Source: Brevundimonas sp. Leaf363 (GTDB lineage Bacteria; Pseudomonadota; Alphaproteobacteria; Caulobacterales; Caulobacteraceae). From it: a DNA stretch of 64,000 bases. This document shows, in pieces, positions 45,749 to 58,418 of this stretch; position 1 is the first letter of the stretch, and every line of letters begins with the position of its first letter. The notes beneath the pieces were generated by a model. That model was not told where the DNA came from, did no database searches, and saw only the letters and a list, made by a program, of their open reading frames with translations. The stretch lies in the NCBI RefSeq assembly GCF_001424025.1, contig NZ_LMPZ01000003.1, positions 124,001-188,000 of the forward strand, given 5' to 3'. The translations under genes were made by a program, and so were the position numbers.

Positions 45749-46474
45749 ATGCCTCGCCTGCTGACCTATAACGTTCACCGCTGCGTCGGCGTCGATCGAA
45801 AGCTCGATGTCGAGCGGATCGCCGCCGTGATCGCCGAGCACGAGCCCGACATCGTCTGCTTGCAAGAGCTGGACGTCGGGCGCGCCCGCACCGGTCACGT
45901 CGATCAGGCCCGGGCCATCGCCGACCGCCTGTCCATGAGCTCGCGCTTCCATCCCGCCATGCGCGTGGAGGCGGAGCTTTACGGCGACGCCATCCTGACC
46001 CCTTGGCCGGAGCGGCTGGTCAAGGCGGGCGCGCTGCCCAGCATCAAGGGTGTGCCGGGGCTGGAGCCGCGCGGCGCGCTGTGGTCCGAGATCGACTTCG
46101 GCGGCGTCAAGCTGAACGTCCTGAACACCCATCTGGGCCTGGTGCCGCGTGAACAGCGCCTTCAGGCGGCGGCCCTGACCTCCCGCGAATGGCTGGGGGC
46201 CTGCGAGGGGCCGACCATCCTGACCGGCGACTTCAACGCCACCTCGATCACCCGCCCCTATCAGGCGCTCACCCGCAAGCTGGCGGACGCCCAGCGCGTT
46301 CTTGGCGTTAAGCCGACGGTGAAGACCTTCCCGTCCGGCTTTCCGGCCATCCGGATCGACCATTTCTTCATCAGTCCGCAGGTGCGGCCGACGCGGGTGC
46401 ATGCGCCCTTTTCGCCGCTGGATCGCATGGCGTCCGACCACCTGCCGCTGATCCTGGACTTTGAGCTGGTCTAG
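45749..46474 (+). CDS. endonuclease/exonuclease/phosphatase (EEP) family hydrolase
   Basis: A 241-residue protein of the DNase I-like fold. LLTYNVHRC (Asn), DIVCLQELDVG (metal Glu), LNTHLG, LTGDFNATS (catalytic Asp-x-Asn) and ASDHLPLIL (final Asp-His) are all present. No leader is evident. The family contains nucleases, sphingomyelinases and phosphatases. Pairing with a convergent phospholipase D-family gene suggests phosphodiester or lipid cleavage, which is an inference. The two genes share their stop codons in one CTAG. Confidence 0.85.
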   Translation: MPRLLTYNVHRCVGVDRKLDVERIAAVIAEHEPDIVCLQELDVGRARTGHVDQARAIADRLSMSSRFHPAMRVEAELYGDAILTPWPERLVKAGALPSIKGVPGLEPRGALWSEIDFGGVKLNVLNTHLGLVPREQRLQAAALTSREWLGACEGPTILTGDFNATSITRPYQALTRKLADAQRVLGVKPTVKTFPSGFPAIRIDHFFISPQVRPTRVHAPFSPLDRMASDHLPLILDFELV

Positions 46475-47928
46475 CCCTCAAGCCGACGCTGCGACGGATT
46501 TCTGCGCCTCCACGGCCGCCAGGCGTCCGATGACGAGGTCGGGTCGCCCAGCTGCCAGGCGGCGACGAAATGCTCGAGCCGGGTCGGCGCCGCCGAACCC
46601 AGCGACGCCATGCGCGGCGAATCGAACCCCCGCATCGCCCGGCCGGGCGACCCCATGACCGCCTCGGCCGCCGAATAGTCTCGCCCGGAGACGCCCAGGA
46701 AGTGCGCGATGGAGTTGCGGCGATAATCGCGCACGGCCGCGACGTCGGCCTCTTGCGTTACCTCGGTGGCGATGTCGCACTCGGTGTCCAGGCCCAGCGA
46801 ACGGTTGTTCAGATTGGTCGATCCGATCCGCAGAAGCCTGTCGTCGATGATGGTCAGCTTGGCGTGGACGATGATCCGCTCGCCCGCCGGCGTGCGCGGA
46901 CTGAAGGCGAAGAAGCGGTCATGCAGGTCCGCCTGCTCCAGCCGGTACAGCACCTCGGTCCGCGCCGTATCCATCGTCATCTTGTCGAACCAGCTCGGGC
47001 TGCTGCCCGTCGAGATCAGCACGACCTCGGGCCCGTCCGGCTCGCGCAGACGCTCTGCCAGCGCCTGGGCGATCACCGGTGAGGTAAAGTACTGGTTCTC
47101 GAAATAGATCAGCGACTTCGCAGCCTTGATGGCGCTCAGGTGCAGGGCCTCGTTCTCGCGCACCTCGTGCCGGCCACCCCATTTCGGCTCCGTCCGGGCG
47201 ATGCCGACCGGCACGTCGCGCAGCAGCGGTTCGATGCCGGTCGGCCAGGGGTCATGCGCGACGTGCTGCGGCACGGTCCGCTCCCAGGTCGCCCGGAACC
47301 AGCGCTCTCGCGCCAGATCGCCCAAGGCCCGCGCCGCCGGGCCGTCCATCACCGCCATCGCCTCGTGACGGGGCGCGCTGAACAGTCCCGACGGCTGGCA
47401 GCGGCGCGGATCATCGTCCAGATGCTCGGCGCAGTCCCATCGGTCCACAGAGATGTCGCCCCCGCCGCAGAAGGCGACGGCGTCGTCGATGACCACGACC
47501 TTCTGGTGATGGCAGGCGCCGATGGGGCCGGGTGAATCCAGCCGGAACTCCACCATCCGCTTCTTGAACCACCGCAGCGCCTTCTGCGGATAGAAGCCCT
47601 GCGACGCCGCGATGAGCAGCGGCGACCTCCAGATCAGCAGGCGCACATCAAGGTCGGGCCGCTGTTTGACCAGCATCCGCAGCTGATGCCCGATTTCGGC
47701 ATGGCGGTCGCCGGCGCGCGCCTGGACGTCCAGGTGGGTGCGCGGATCGAACTGCCAGCCCAGGATGACGATAGATCGCTGCGCCTTGTGCAGGGCCGAC
47801 GCCAGGGCGTCGAAATAGGCCGCGTTCTCCATCAGCGGCGTGAAGCGATGCGCCGTCTCCGCGCGCCACACGGCAGGACCGGCCAGCAGGGTGTCCGGGT
47901 ACTGGCTCGCCGCGGTCGGTACGGTCAT
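46471..47928 (-). CDS. phospholipase D / cardiolipin-synthase-like protein
   Basis: A 485-residue protein with two HKD motifs, HHQKVVVIDDAVAFCGG and HAKLTIIDDRLLRIGSTNLN, which form the active site of the phospholipase D superfamily. The second is followed by the NNRSLGLDTECD segment of cardiolipin synthases. No membrane anchor is visible near the N-terminus, so it is more like soluble PLD enzymes than ClsA. The start chosen is ATG 47928 (MTVPTAASQYPDT); an in-frame start 138 bases upstream would add a poorly structured leader. Confidence 0.87.
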   Translation of the reverse strand: MTVPTAASQYPDTLLAGPAVWRAETAHRFTPLMENAAYFDALASALHKAQRSIVILGWQFDPRTHLDVQARAGDRHAEIGHQLRMLVKQRPDLDVRLLIWRSPLLIAASQGFYPQKALRWFKKRMVEFRLDSPGPIGACHHQKVVVIDDAVAFCGGGDISVDRWDCAEHLDDDPRRCQPSGLFSAPRHEAMAVMDGPAARALGDLARERWFRATWERTVPQHVAHDPWPTGIEPLLRDVPVGIARTEPKWGGRHEVRENEALHLSAIKAAKSLIYFENQYFTSPVIAQALAERLREPDGPEVVLISTGSSPSWFDKMTMDTARTEVLYRLEQADLHDRFFAFSPRTPAGERIIVHAKLTIIDDRLLRIGSTNLNNRSLGLDTECDIATEVTQEADVAAVRDYRRNSIAHFLGVSGRDYSAAEAVMGSPGRAMRGFDSPRMASLGSAAPTRLEHFVAAWQLGDPTSSSDAWRPWRRRNPSQRRLEG

Positions 47929-48064
47929 GGCCTCGGGCTCGGACAACGAAATCGTGTGGGAAGGCTGGTCCGCGCCAGCCGCCAATGCCTCGCACGGCGC
48001 GGCGGCGGCGTAAACGGAGCTGTATAAATCGGCGTGGTCATTGTCGTTCCGCACGAGAACGCGC

Positions 48065-48277
48065 ATGATAGCGCTGGTTCATGAGGAGCTCTCAGCGGTG
48101 CAGGCGCTGATTGACATGCTGGTCGCACTGATCGCGCTGCTTGCGGCTGCGGTCCTGTCTCCGCTTGGCCTCAACCTGCATTCCGCCGATCAGGACCGCG
48201 AGGTCCACCGCGTCCACGAATGCGGCGATGCGAGCAGCTCGGCGGGCTTCGCCGTCAAGTCGAACACCGACTGCTGA
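48065..48277 (+). CDS. possible small membrane protein (70 aa)
   Basis: A 70-residue reading from ATG 48065 has a hydrophobic segment at about residues 14-35 (QALIDMLVALIALLAAAVL) and a polar, His/Asp-rich tail with two Cys. A GAGA run lies 9 bases before the start, and a GNRA-looped hairpin follows the stop. It fills the otherwise empty 460-base stretch between the phospholipase D gene and the coiled-coil protein gene. There is no family match I recognise. Confidence 0.4.
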   Translation: MIALVHEELSAVQALIDMLVALIALLAAAVLSPLGLNLHSADQDREVHRVHECGDASSSAGFAVKSNTDC

Positions 48278-48284
48278 TCCCCCA

Positions 48285-48300
48285 GACCCGGAAACGGGTC
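48285..48300 (+). other. hairpin with GAAA tetraloop
   Basis: GACCCG-GAAA-CGGGTC is a six-pair stem closed by a GNRA loop, 8 bases after the stop of the small reading frame. No U-run follows. It may stabilise an RNA end or act in the leader of the next gene (start 48390). Confidence 0.4.
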
Positions 48301-48389
48301 CATTCGGCTTTGATCTTGTCGTTCCAGCCGCTAGGGTTTTTCACCTGCGCGTTCGCCCGTCGCGGGAACCCTGGAGATTTGGCGCCGTC

Positions 48390-50891
48390 ATGAAATCCCG
48401 CGTCCGCACGTCCTCGCGCTCGACCCGATCGACGACCGACGGCCCGGTGGTCGAGCCGGTCTTCGAGACGACGCAGGACGCGGCATCGCCCGACACGTCG
48501 ATCGAGCCGATTGCGGATCCGTCGCCCGACCTCGCCGCCGAGGACGCGACCGGTCCGCGCGACGATCGCCCCTTCATGTCAGAGCGTCGCCGCCGCAGGA
48601 TGCAGGCCGAGGCCGAGATGGCCATGGCGATCGCCCGACCGCCCGTCGCCGTCGATGTGGATCCCGAGCCGGATCTGGACGCGCAGAGCCTCGCGCATGT
48701 CGAACCGGAACCCGCCCCGGCCCCGACGCCCCTCGCCCTGCCCCCGGCGCCGCAAGCCCGTTACGCCTACGCCGTCGCCGGCGTCGCCGTGGCCCTGTGG
48801 GTGGGCGGCGTCGCCTCCTGGGCCGCGTTCGAGGCCGGCTCCGGTCAGGCCGCGCTGGAGCCCCTGCGTCTGGCCGTCTATGCGCTTATCGCGCTGGCCC
48901 CCGCCGGTCTGGCGCTGGTGCTGGCCCACGCAGTGCGCCAAGGCGCCGGGCTGGCCGCCGAGACCCGCCACGCGCGCTCGCTGGCTGAAGCCCTGGTCGC
49001 CCCCACCGCCTTGGCCGCCCAGCAGAGCGGCGCGATCCTGAACACCCTGCGCGGCGACATCGACCAGGCCCTGCTGACGGCCGAGCGGGCGCGCAACGAC
49101 ATGGCGCTGCTGCGCGAAGCGTTGGCGCAGGAAACCAACCGCCTGAACGAGGCGGCCGACACCGCCACCCGCACCGCCCGTCGCCTGACCGAGCAGCTGG
49201 GCCAGGAGCGTGAGCTGATGACCGGCCTCAGCGGCGACATGGAGCGCCAGGCCGCCGGCGTGCTGGACGCCGTCGAGCGCCAGTCGCGCATGGTCGTCGA
49301 CGCGTCCGACCTGGCCCAGACACAGCTGCGGGAGGCCGAGGCTGCCCTGGCCGCCCGCGCCGCCGACATGGCCGCCGCTGCCGTCGAGGCCCAGGACGCC
49401 GCCCGCATCGCCGCCGACGATCTGTCGCGCCAGACCCTGCGACTGGAAAACGCCGGCACCGGCGTCGCCGATCAGATTCAGTCGGTCGAAGAAGGACTGG
49501 GCCAGCAGCGCGCCGCCCTGGTCACAGCCGCCTATGCCCTGCGCACCGATCAGGAAGACTTCTCCGCACAGGTCGAGAGCCAGCGCGCCCAGCTGATCGA
49601 ACAGCTGTCCGCCTCGCGTGCGGGGGCCTCCGAACTGGGCCAGACGTCCCAGCGCAGCGCCGAGAGCTTGAAGGAGCTGGTCGAGGCCGCTTCCGACCAG
49701 TTCCGCGCCTTGGTCGACATGTCCCAGCGAGAGGCCGACTCCTTCGATAACGCCACCAAGGAGGCGCTCGATCGTTTCGAGGCCCTCGCAGCCGACGCGC
49801 GCGACGGCCTGGTGGAAGAGACGCGCCGCGCGCTGGCCACGCTGGAGGCGACCGCCATCCAGGCCCGCACCCAGGCGGAGGAAGCGACCGAACACGCCCA
49901 GTTGCGCACCGATCGTCTGGGCGAAGCGCTGTTCGACGCCGCCCAGAAGGCCGACGCCGCCGCCGAGGCCCGCATCGCCGGCGCGCGCCGTCTGGTCCAC
50001 GAGACCACGGGACTGGTGGACGAGGCCGGAAGCCGCGCCGAACAGCGGCTGGAGAACCTGGCCGACCAGCTGGCGGGCGCCCTGGCCCGCATCGAGTCGG
50101 CCATCGCCGACGTCGATCAGCGCGCCGCCCTGCTGCCGCGCGAGGCCGAGGCGCGCGTCCAGGCCGTTCGCGATACGGTCGAGGCCGGTCTGGAAGCCCT
50201 GTCCGCCGCCTCGCGCAAGGCGGCCGAGGACACCGAAGCGCTGGACGCCGGCTTCCAGGAACGGGTGCGCCGCAACTACGACATGCTGACCGAGGCCGTG
50301 CGCCTGATGGGCGTCGTCTCGGGCGACAATGCCCCGGTTCGCCGCCGTGAGCCCGCCGCGCCCATGCCGGAAGGCGATCGCGGCGCCGGTCTTCGCGGCC
50401 GCCTGCGACTGTCGCCGGTGGACGCCCCTCGCCAGGCTGCGCCGTCCGAGCCGATGGACTGGAACGATCTGGCCGGCGCCCCGTCCGAGCCGACCATCAT
50501 CCCCGACCTCAGCCCCCCACCCCGGCCCTCGGCGCAGGACGCGTCCTCGAACGCCGACCGCGTGGCCGCCGCCATCCGCCGGATGGGCGTCGATCCGAAC
50601 GCCCTTCTGCCCCGCGCCCGCGTGCAGGAGGCCGCTCAGGCCATCGCCGCCGGTGATCTGGACACCGCCCGTCAGATCGTACGCCGCGTCGCCCCCGCCG
50701 CTGTCCGCAGCGTCTCGCGCCGCGTGCTCAGCGACGTCGAACTGAAGGCGGATGTCGAGGCTTATGTGCGCAGCACGGCCGTTCACCTGCGTAGCCTGAT
50801 CGGCGATACGGGCGCGGTGTTGGACAGCCTGTCGTCCGACGGCGGCCGGGCCTACCTGCTGCTGGACGCGGCGGTCGGCGATCTGGGCTGA
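48390..50891 (+). CDS. large membrane-anchored coiled-coil protein, TipN-like
   Basis: An 833-residue protein. An acidic, Pro-rich cytoplasmic N-terminus (to about 125) is followed by two membrane helices (about 128-148 and 158-180), then some 480 residues of Ala/Gln/Glu/Arg-rich coiled coil, a Pro-rich spacer (about 660-720) and a compact helical C-terminus ending LLLDAAVGDLG. That order is the layout of TipN, the Caulobacter birth-pole marker, and the C-terminus also resembles it from memory. The name stays tentative because coiled coils look alike. ATG 48390 follows a GGAG site. It converges with, and overlaps by 40 bases, the MFS gene. Confidence 0.6.
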   Translation: MKSRVRTSSRSTRSTTDGPVVEPVFETTQDAASPDTSIEPIADPSPDLAAEDATGPRDDRPFMSERRRRRMQAEAEMAMAIARPPVAVDVDPEPDLDAQSLAHVEPEPAPAPTPLALPPAPQARYAYAVAGVAVALWVGGVASWAAFEAGSGQAALEPLRLAVYALIALAPAGLALVLAHAVRQGAGLAAETRHARSLAEALVAPTALAAQQSGAILNTLRGDIDQALLTAERARNDMALLREALAQETNRLNEAADTATRTARRLTEQLGQERELMTGLSGDMERQAAGVLDAVERQSRMVVDASDLAQTQLREAEAALAARAADMAAAAVEAQDAARIAADDLSRQTLRLENAGTGVADQIQSVEEGLGQQRAALVTAAYALRTDQEDFSAQVESQRAQLIEQLSASRAGASELGQTSQRSAESLKELVEAASDQFRALVDMSQREADSFDNATKEALDRFEALAADARDGLVEETRRALATLEATAIQARTQAEEATEHAQLRTDRLGEALFDAAQKADAAAEARIAGARRLVHETTGLVDEAGSRAEQRLENLADQLAGALARIESAIADVDQRAALLPREAEARVQAVRDTVEAGLEALSAASRKAAEDTEALDAGFQERVRRNYDMLTEAVRLMGVVSGDNAPVRRREPAAPMPEGDRGAGLRGRLRLSPVDAPRQAAPSEPMDWNDLAGAPSEPTIIPDLSPPPRPSAQDASSNADRVAAAIRRMGVDPNALLPRARVQEAAQAIAAGDLDTARQIVRRVAPAAVRSVSRRVLSDVELKADVEAYVRSTAVHLRSLIGDTGAVLDSLSSDGGRAYLLLDAAVGDLG

Positions 50892-52033
50892 GCCGGCAAC
50901 AACAGGCTGATCAGGCCGCCCAGCGCCGCCAGTCCCGCCATCGCCAGATAGCCCGCCGGGCCGACTGCATCGAACAGAGGGCCCGAGGCGATGGTCGCCA
51001 GTCCGATCAGCACGCCTGACGACAGGGCCGAGTTCAGCGTCTGCGCCGCCGAGTGCGCCTGTGGCGGACTGAGGCGCTCGACCAGATCCACGCCGGCCAG
51101 ATAGGTCGCCGCAAAGGTCAGGGCATGCAGCGCCTGCAACGGCCATAGCGCCCACAGCGGCGGAGACAGCGCCAGCAGTGACCAACGCAGCACCGCCGCC
51201 GCCGCCCCGATCAGCAGCAGGGCGCGCGCCCCTACCCCCGCTCGGCGACGCCACGGCTCCAGCCACCAGATGAAGGCGATCTCGACACCGACGGCGAAGG
51301 CCCACAGCAGGCCCGTCACGCCCTCGCTCAAACCCTGCGCCTTCCAGATCAGCGCCGAGAACCCGTAGTAGAAGGCGTGCGTCGCCTGGGTCAGTCCGAC
51401 CGCGACGATGGCCAGGGTGAAGGCCCGGTCGCGCAGCAGGTCGTGCATCCCTCGGAAGCGCGCCATCCGATCCAGCGGCCCGCCCTCGGCGACCGGTTCT
51501 GGCGGCAGCAGCCGCCACGCCGAAACCGCAAAGGCCACGCCCGCCGCCACGATCCAGCCGACGACCAGGTCCGGATCGCCACGTGTCAGCAGGGTCCCCA
51601 TCGCCACATTGGCCACGACGAAGGCGGCCGACCCGAACCCGCGCGGCGGCGAGAACCGCAGCACACTCTTGGCCGCCAGCTTCAGCGTCAGCACGTCCAG
51701 CAGCGGTATGGCCGACGCCATCGCCGTCGCCCCCACGAACCAGGCCGCTCCCACCGGCAGCAGGCCTGACGCCAGCGTCGCGGCCCCGTAGCCTGCGGCC
51801 GCCGCCAGACCCAGCAGGGCCAGCGCGGTCCGTCTCAGCCGGAACCCGTCCGCCCACACCGCGATCAACGGCCCGGTCACCAGCCGCCCCAGCATCGGCG
51901 CCGCCAGCAGCACGCCGATCTCCGCCCCGCTGAATCCCCGGCTGCTCAGCCACAAGCCGGCGAACGGCAGGCTGACGCCCGTCGATCCGAACAGCAGCAC
52001 GTATTGAAGGGACAGGCGGCGCGTGGGCGACAT
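50852..52033 (-). CDS. MFS transporter, MFS_1-like / 3-phenylpropionate permease type
   Basis: A 393-residue, 12-span major facilitator. SLQYVLLFGSTGVSLPFAGLWLSSRG in the first helix and PMLGRLVTGPLIAVWAD before loop 2-3 are typical of the HcaT/MFS_1-like group, and a second LSPPQAHSAAQTLNSA segment stands in helix 10-11. The substrate is unknown. Starts at 52033 (MSPTRR), 52045 and 52087 are in frame; the shortest gives the usual N-terminus and clears the divergent DUF423 gene. Confidence 0.8.
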   Translation of the reverse strand: MSPTRRLSLQYVLLFGSTGVSLPFAGLWLSSRGFSGAEIGVLLAAPMLGRLVTGPLIAVWADGFRLRRTALALLGLAAAAGYGAATLASGLLPVGAAWFVGATAMASAIPLLDVLTLKLAAKSVLRFSPPRGFGSAAFVVANVAMGTLLTRGDPDLVVGWIVAAGVAFAVSAWRLLPPEPVAEGGPLDRMARFRGMHDLLRDRAFTLAIVAVGLTQATHAFYYGFSALIWKAQGLSEGVTGLLWAFAVGVEIAFIWWLEPWRRRAGVGARALLLIGAAAAVLRWSLLALSPPLWALWPLQALHALTFAATYLAGVDLVERLSPPQAHSAAQTLNSALSSGVLIGLATIASGPLFDAVGPAGYLAMAGLAALGGLISLLLPAQPRSPTAASSSR

Positions 52034-52085
52034 GGCGCGCGCCATAGCAGGTTCGGAGCCGATGGGATTGCGGTACGTTTCGCCC

Positions 52086-52454
52086 ATGATGAATCGCTCG
52101 CTCGCCGTCTTCGCCGCCCTGAACGGGGCGCTCTCCGTCGCCGTCGGGGCCTTTGCCGCTCATGGCGCCGCCCCGCCGGTCAAGACGCTGCTGACCACCG
52201 GCGGCCACTACCTGCTGGCCCACGCCATCCTGGCCATCGTCTGCGCCTTCCACGGCGGGCGTCTGGTTCAGATCGCCGGCTGGCTGGCGGCGACAGGCGG
52301 CCTGATCTTCTGCCTGGCGCTCTGCCTGATCATCTGGACCAGCACGCCGGCGTTCGGAGCGGTCGCGCCGATCGGGGGCCTGCTGATGATCGCGGCTTGG
52401 CTTTTGCTGGCCTTCGCGGCATTCCGGCAAGGCCCGGGCGCGCTCGCGTCCTGA
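52086..52454 (+). CDS. DUF423 family small membrane protein
   Basis: A 122-residue protein with four hydrophobic segments. The start MNRSLAVFAALNGALSVAVGAFAAHG and the following GGHYLLAHAILAIV are the DUF423 (YgdD-like) pattern. The function of the family is not established. A second ATG one codon on is equally possible. Its start overlaps the earliest possible start of the divergent MFS gene, so the promoter region is very short. It is followed 14 bases later by the prolyl iminopeptidase gene. Confidence 0.87.
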   Translation: MMNRSLAVFAALNGALSVAVGAFAAHGAAPPVKTLLTTGGHYLLAHAILAIVCAFHGGRLVQIAGWLAATGGLIFCLALCLIIWTSTPAFGAVAPIGGLLMIAAWLLLAFAAFRQGPGALAS

Positions 52455-52468
52455 GAGAGTCGCCTCGT

Positions 52469-53443
52469 ATGTCCTTCCCCGCCCCGACCGCACCGCGCCG
52501 CGACCTCTATCCCGAGATCGAGCCCTTCGCGTCCGGGTGGATGAGCACCGAGGGCGAGCACGAAATCTATTACGAGGAATGCGGCAGCCCGTCGGGCATC
52601 CCCGTCGTGGTCCTGCACGGCGGTCCGGGCGGCGCGGTCAATCCGGGCATGCGCCGCTACTTCGATCCGGCGAAATACCGCATCATCCTGTTCGACCAGC
52701 GCGGCTGCGGCAAATCCCGCCCTCACGCCTCGCTGGAGGACAACACCACCTGGACCCTGATCGAGGACATTGAGCGTCTGCGCGAACGCTGCGGCGTCGA
52801 TCGATGGGTGGTGTTCGGCGGTTCCTGGGGTTCGACCCTGTCGCTGGCCTACGCCATCACCCACCCGGAGCGGGTCTCGGCCCTGGTCCTGCGCGGCATC
52901 TTCCTGCTGACGAAGAAGGAGCTGCTCTGGTTCTACCAGGACGGCGCCTCGATGCTGGCGCCGGACGCCTGGGAACGGTTCGTCGCCCCCATCCCCGAGG
53001 CCGAGCGCGGCGACCTGATGGGCGCCTACTACAAGCGGCTGACCGGCGATGACGAAAAGGCCAAGATCGAGTGCGCCATCGCCTGGTCCAGCTGGGAAGG
53101 CGAGACAGTCAGCGTAGAGGGCCCGACCGCCCGTCCCGACAAGTTCGCCGAGCCCGGATTCGCCGTCGCCTTCGCCCGCATCGAATGCTGGTACTTCGTG
53201 AACGGCGGCTTCTTCCCCGAGGAAGACTGGATCATCAAGAACATCGGCCGCATCCGCCACATCCCCGGCTGGATCGCCCAGGGCCGCTTTGACATGGTCA
53301 CGCCCATGTCCGGGGCCTGGGCGCTGCACCGCGCGTGGCCCGAAGCGAGGCTGGAGGTCATCCCCGACGCGGGCCACGCTTCGTCCGAGCCCGGCATCGT
53401 CGACAGCCTGATCCGCGCCACGGACTGGGCGGCGGGCGTCTGA
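52469..53443 (+). CDS. pip: prolyl iminopeptidase
   Basis: A 324-residue alpha/beta hydrolase of family S33 that removes N-terminal proline from peptides in the cytoplasm. VLHGGPGGAVNPGMRRYFDP (oxyanion loop), FDQRGCGKSRPH, GGSWGSTLSLAYA (nucleophile Ser in GGSWGS), GRFDMVTPM (Asp) and DAGHASSEP (His) are all present. The length fits monomeric enzymes of Proteobacteria. It follows DUF423 closely and may be cotranscribed with it. Confidence 0.93.
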   Translation: MSFPAPTAPRRDLYPEIEPFASGWMSTEGEHEIYYEECGSPSGIPVVVLHGGPGGAVNPGMRRYFDPAKYRIILFDQRGCGKSRPHASLEDNTTWTLIEDIERLRERCGVDRWVVFGGSWGSTLSLAYAITHPERVSALVLRGIFLLTKKELLWFYQDGASMLAPDAWERFVAPIPEAERGDLMGAYYKRLTGDDEKAKIECAIAWSSWEGETVSVEGPTARPDKFAEPGFAVAFARIECWYFVNGGFFPEEDWIIKNIGRIRHIPGWIAQGRFDMVTPMSGAWALHRAWPEARLEVIPDAGHASSEPGIVDSLIRATDWAAGV

Positions 53444-53447
53444 TCGG

Positions 53448-53893
53448 ATGGCGGCGCGGCTGAAGGTCTTCAGCTGGTCCGACGGCTTCCACGCCTACAC
53501 GGTCGCTGCGTCCTCGCGTCCCAAGGCGCTCGCGGCCTGGGGCTCGGAACAGGACCTGTTCCAGACCGGCCTGGCCCACGAGATCACCGAAGGCCCCGAC
53601 GTCGACGCGGCCCTGAAATCACCCGGCGAGGTCATCAAGCGCGGCGAGGCCGTCGACATCGGCGAGGCGGCGCCCCTCAGGCGCAGGCCCGACGCCGCCG
53701 CCCGCAAGGCCGAGGTGAAACTGGCGGCGCTGAAGGCCGACCTCGAAGCCCTCGACGCCCGCCACGCCGAGGAGCAGGCGGATCTTACCGAACGCCGCAA
53801 GGCGCTCGACACAGAGGCCGCCGTCCTGGACGCCGCCCAGGCCAAGGCCCGTGCGGCGCTTCTGGCCAAGATCAAGGCCGCCCGCGCGAAGAC

Positions 53894-53897
<4 letters not shown>
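53448..53897 (+). CDS. uncharacterised protein with C-terminal coiled coil
   Basis: A 149-residue protein starting 4 bases after the pip stop. The first 75 residues (RLKVFSWSDGFHAYTVAASSRPKALAAWG) look like a small alpha/beta domain. The remaining 75 are an uninterrupted Ala/Glu/Lys/Asp-rich helix, predicted coiled coil. The N-terminal pattern recurs in Caulobacterales proteins of unknown function as far as I recall. It ends convergent with the M28 peptidase gene, with a 4-base overlap. Confidence 0.7.
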
Positions 53898-57245
<3,348 letters not shown>

Positions 57246-57248
57246 TTT

Positions 57249-57375
57249 CCTCCCCATTCGCGAATGCGGATGGGGAGGTGGCGCGCGCAGCGCGACGGAG
57301 GGGCTGTTTAAGCACAGCGCTTGTCGCAGCCCCTCCACCACTTCGTGGTCCCCCTCCCCATCGAGAATGGGGAGG
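57249..57375. repeat. solo palindromic repeat, L unit plus inverted-ending R unit
   Basis: The L unit (57249-57304) and R unit (57329-57375) are the same elements that bracket the DUF559 gene at 25.5 kb. Here they end GGAGGGGC and begin GCCCCTCC around a 24-base centre (57305-57328) in place of a gene. Stems are kept: CTCCCCAT/ATGGGGAG outside both and ACCAC/GTGGT and CGCGC/GCGCG inside. It lies between the ligA stop and the aldo/keto reductase stop, so it may also act as a bidirectional terminator. Confidence 0.8.
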
Positions 57376-57382
57376 AAAGCGA

Positions 57383-58366
<984 letters not shown>

Positions 58367-58418
58367 GGGGCGATCTCCTGCGATGGGGGTGACCCTCCGC
58401 AGGTGGCGCTTCACAGGC

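Noticed and set aside
48579-52493. A 1304-codon open frame on the minus strand across the coiled-coil and MFS genes
   Set aside because: It runs antisense to well-supported genes, has no recognisable domain and shows the Arg/Gly/Gln-rich composition of GC-rich shadow frames.
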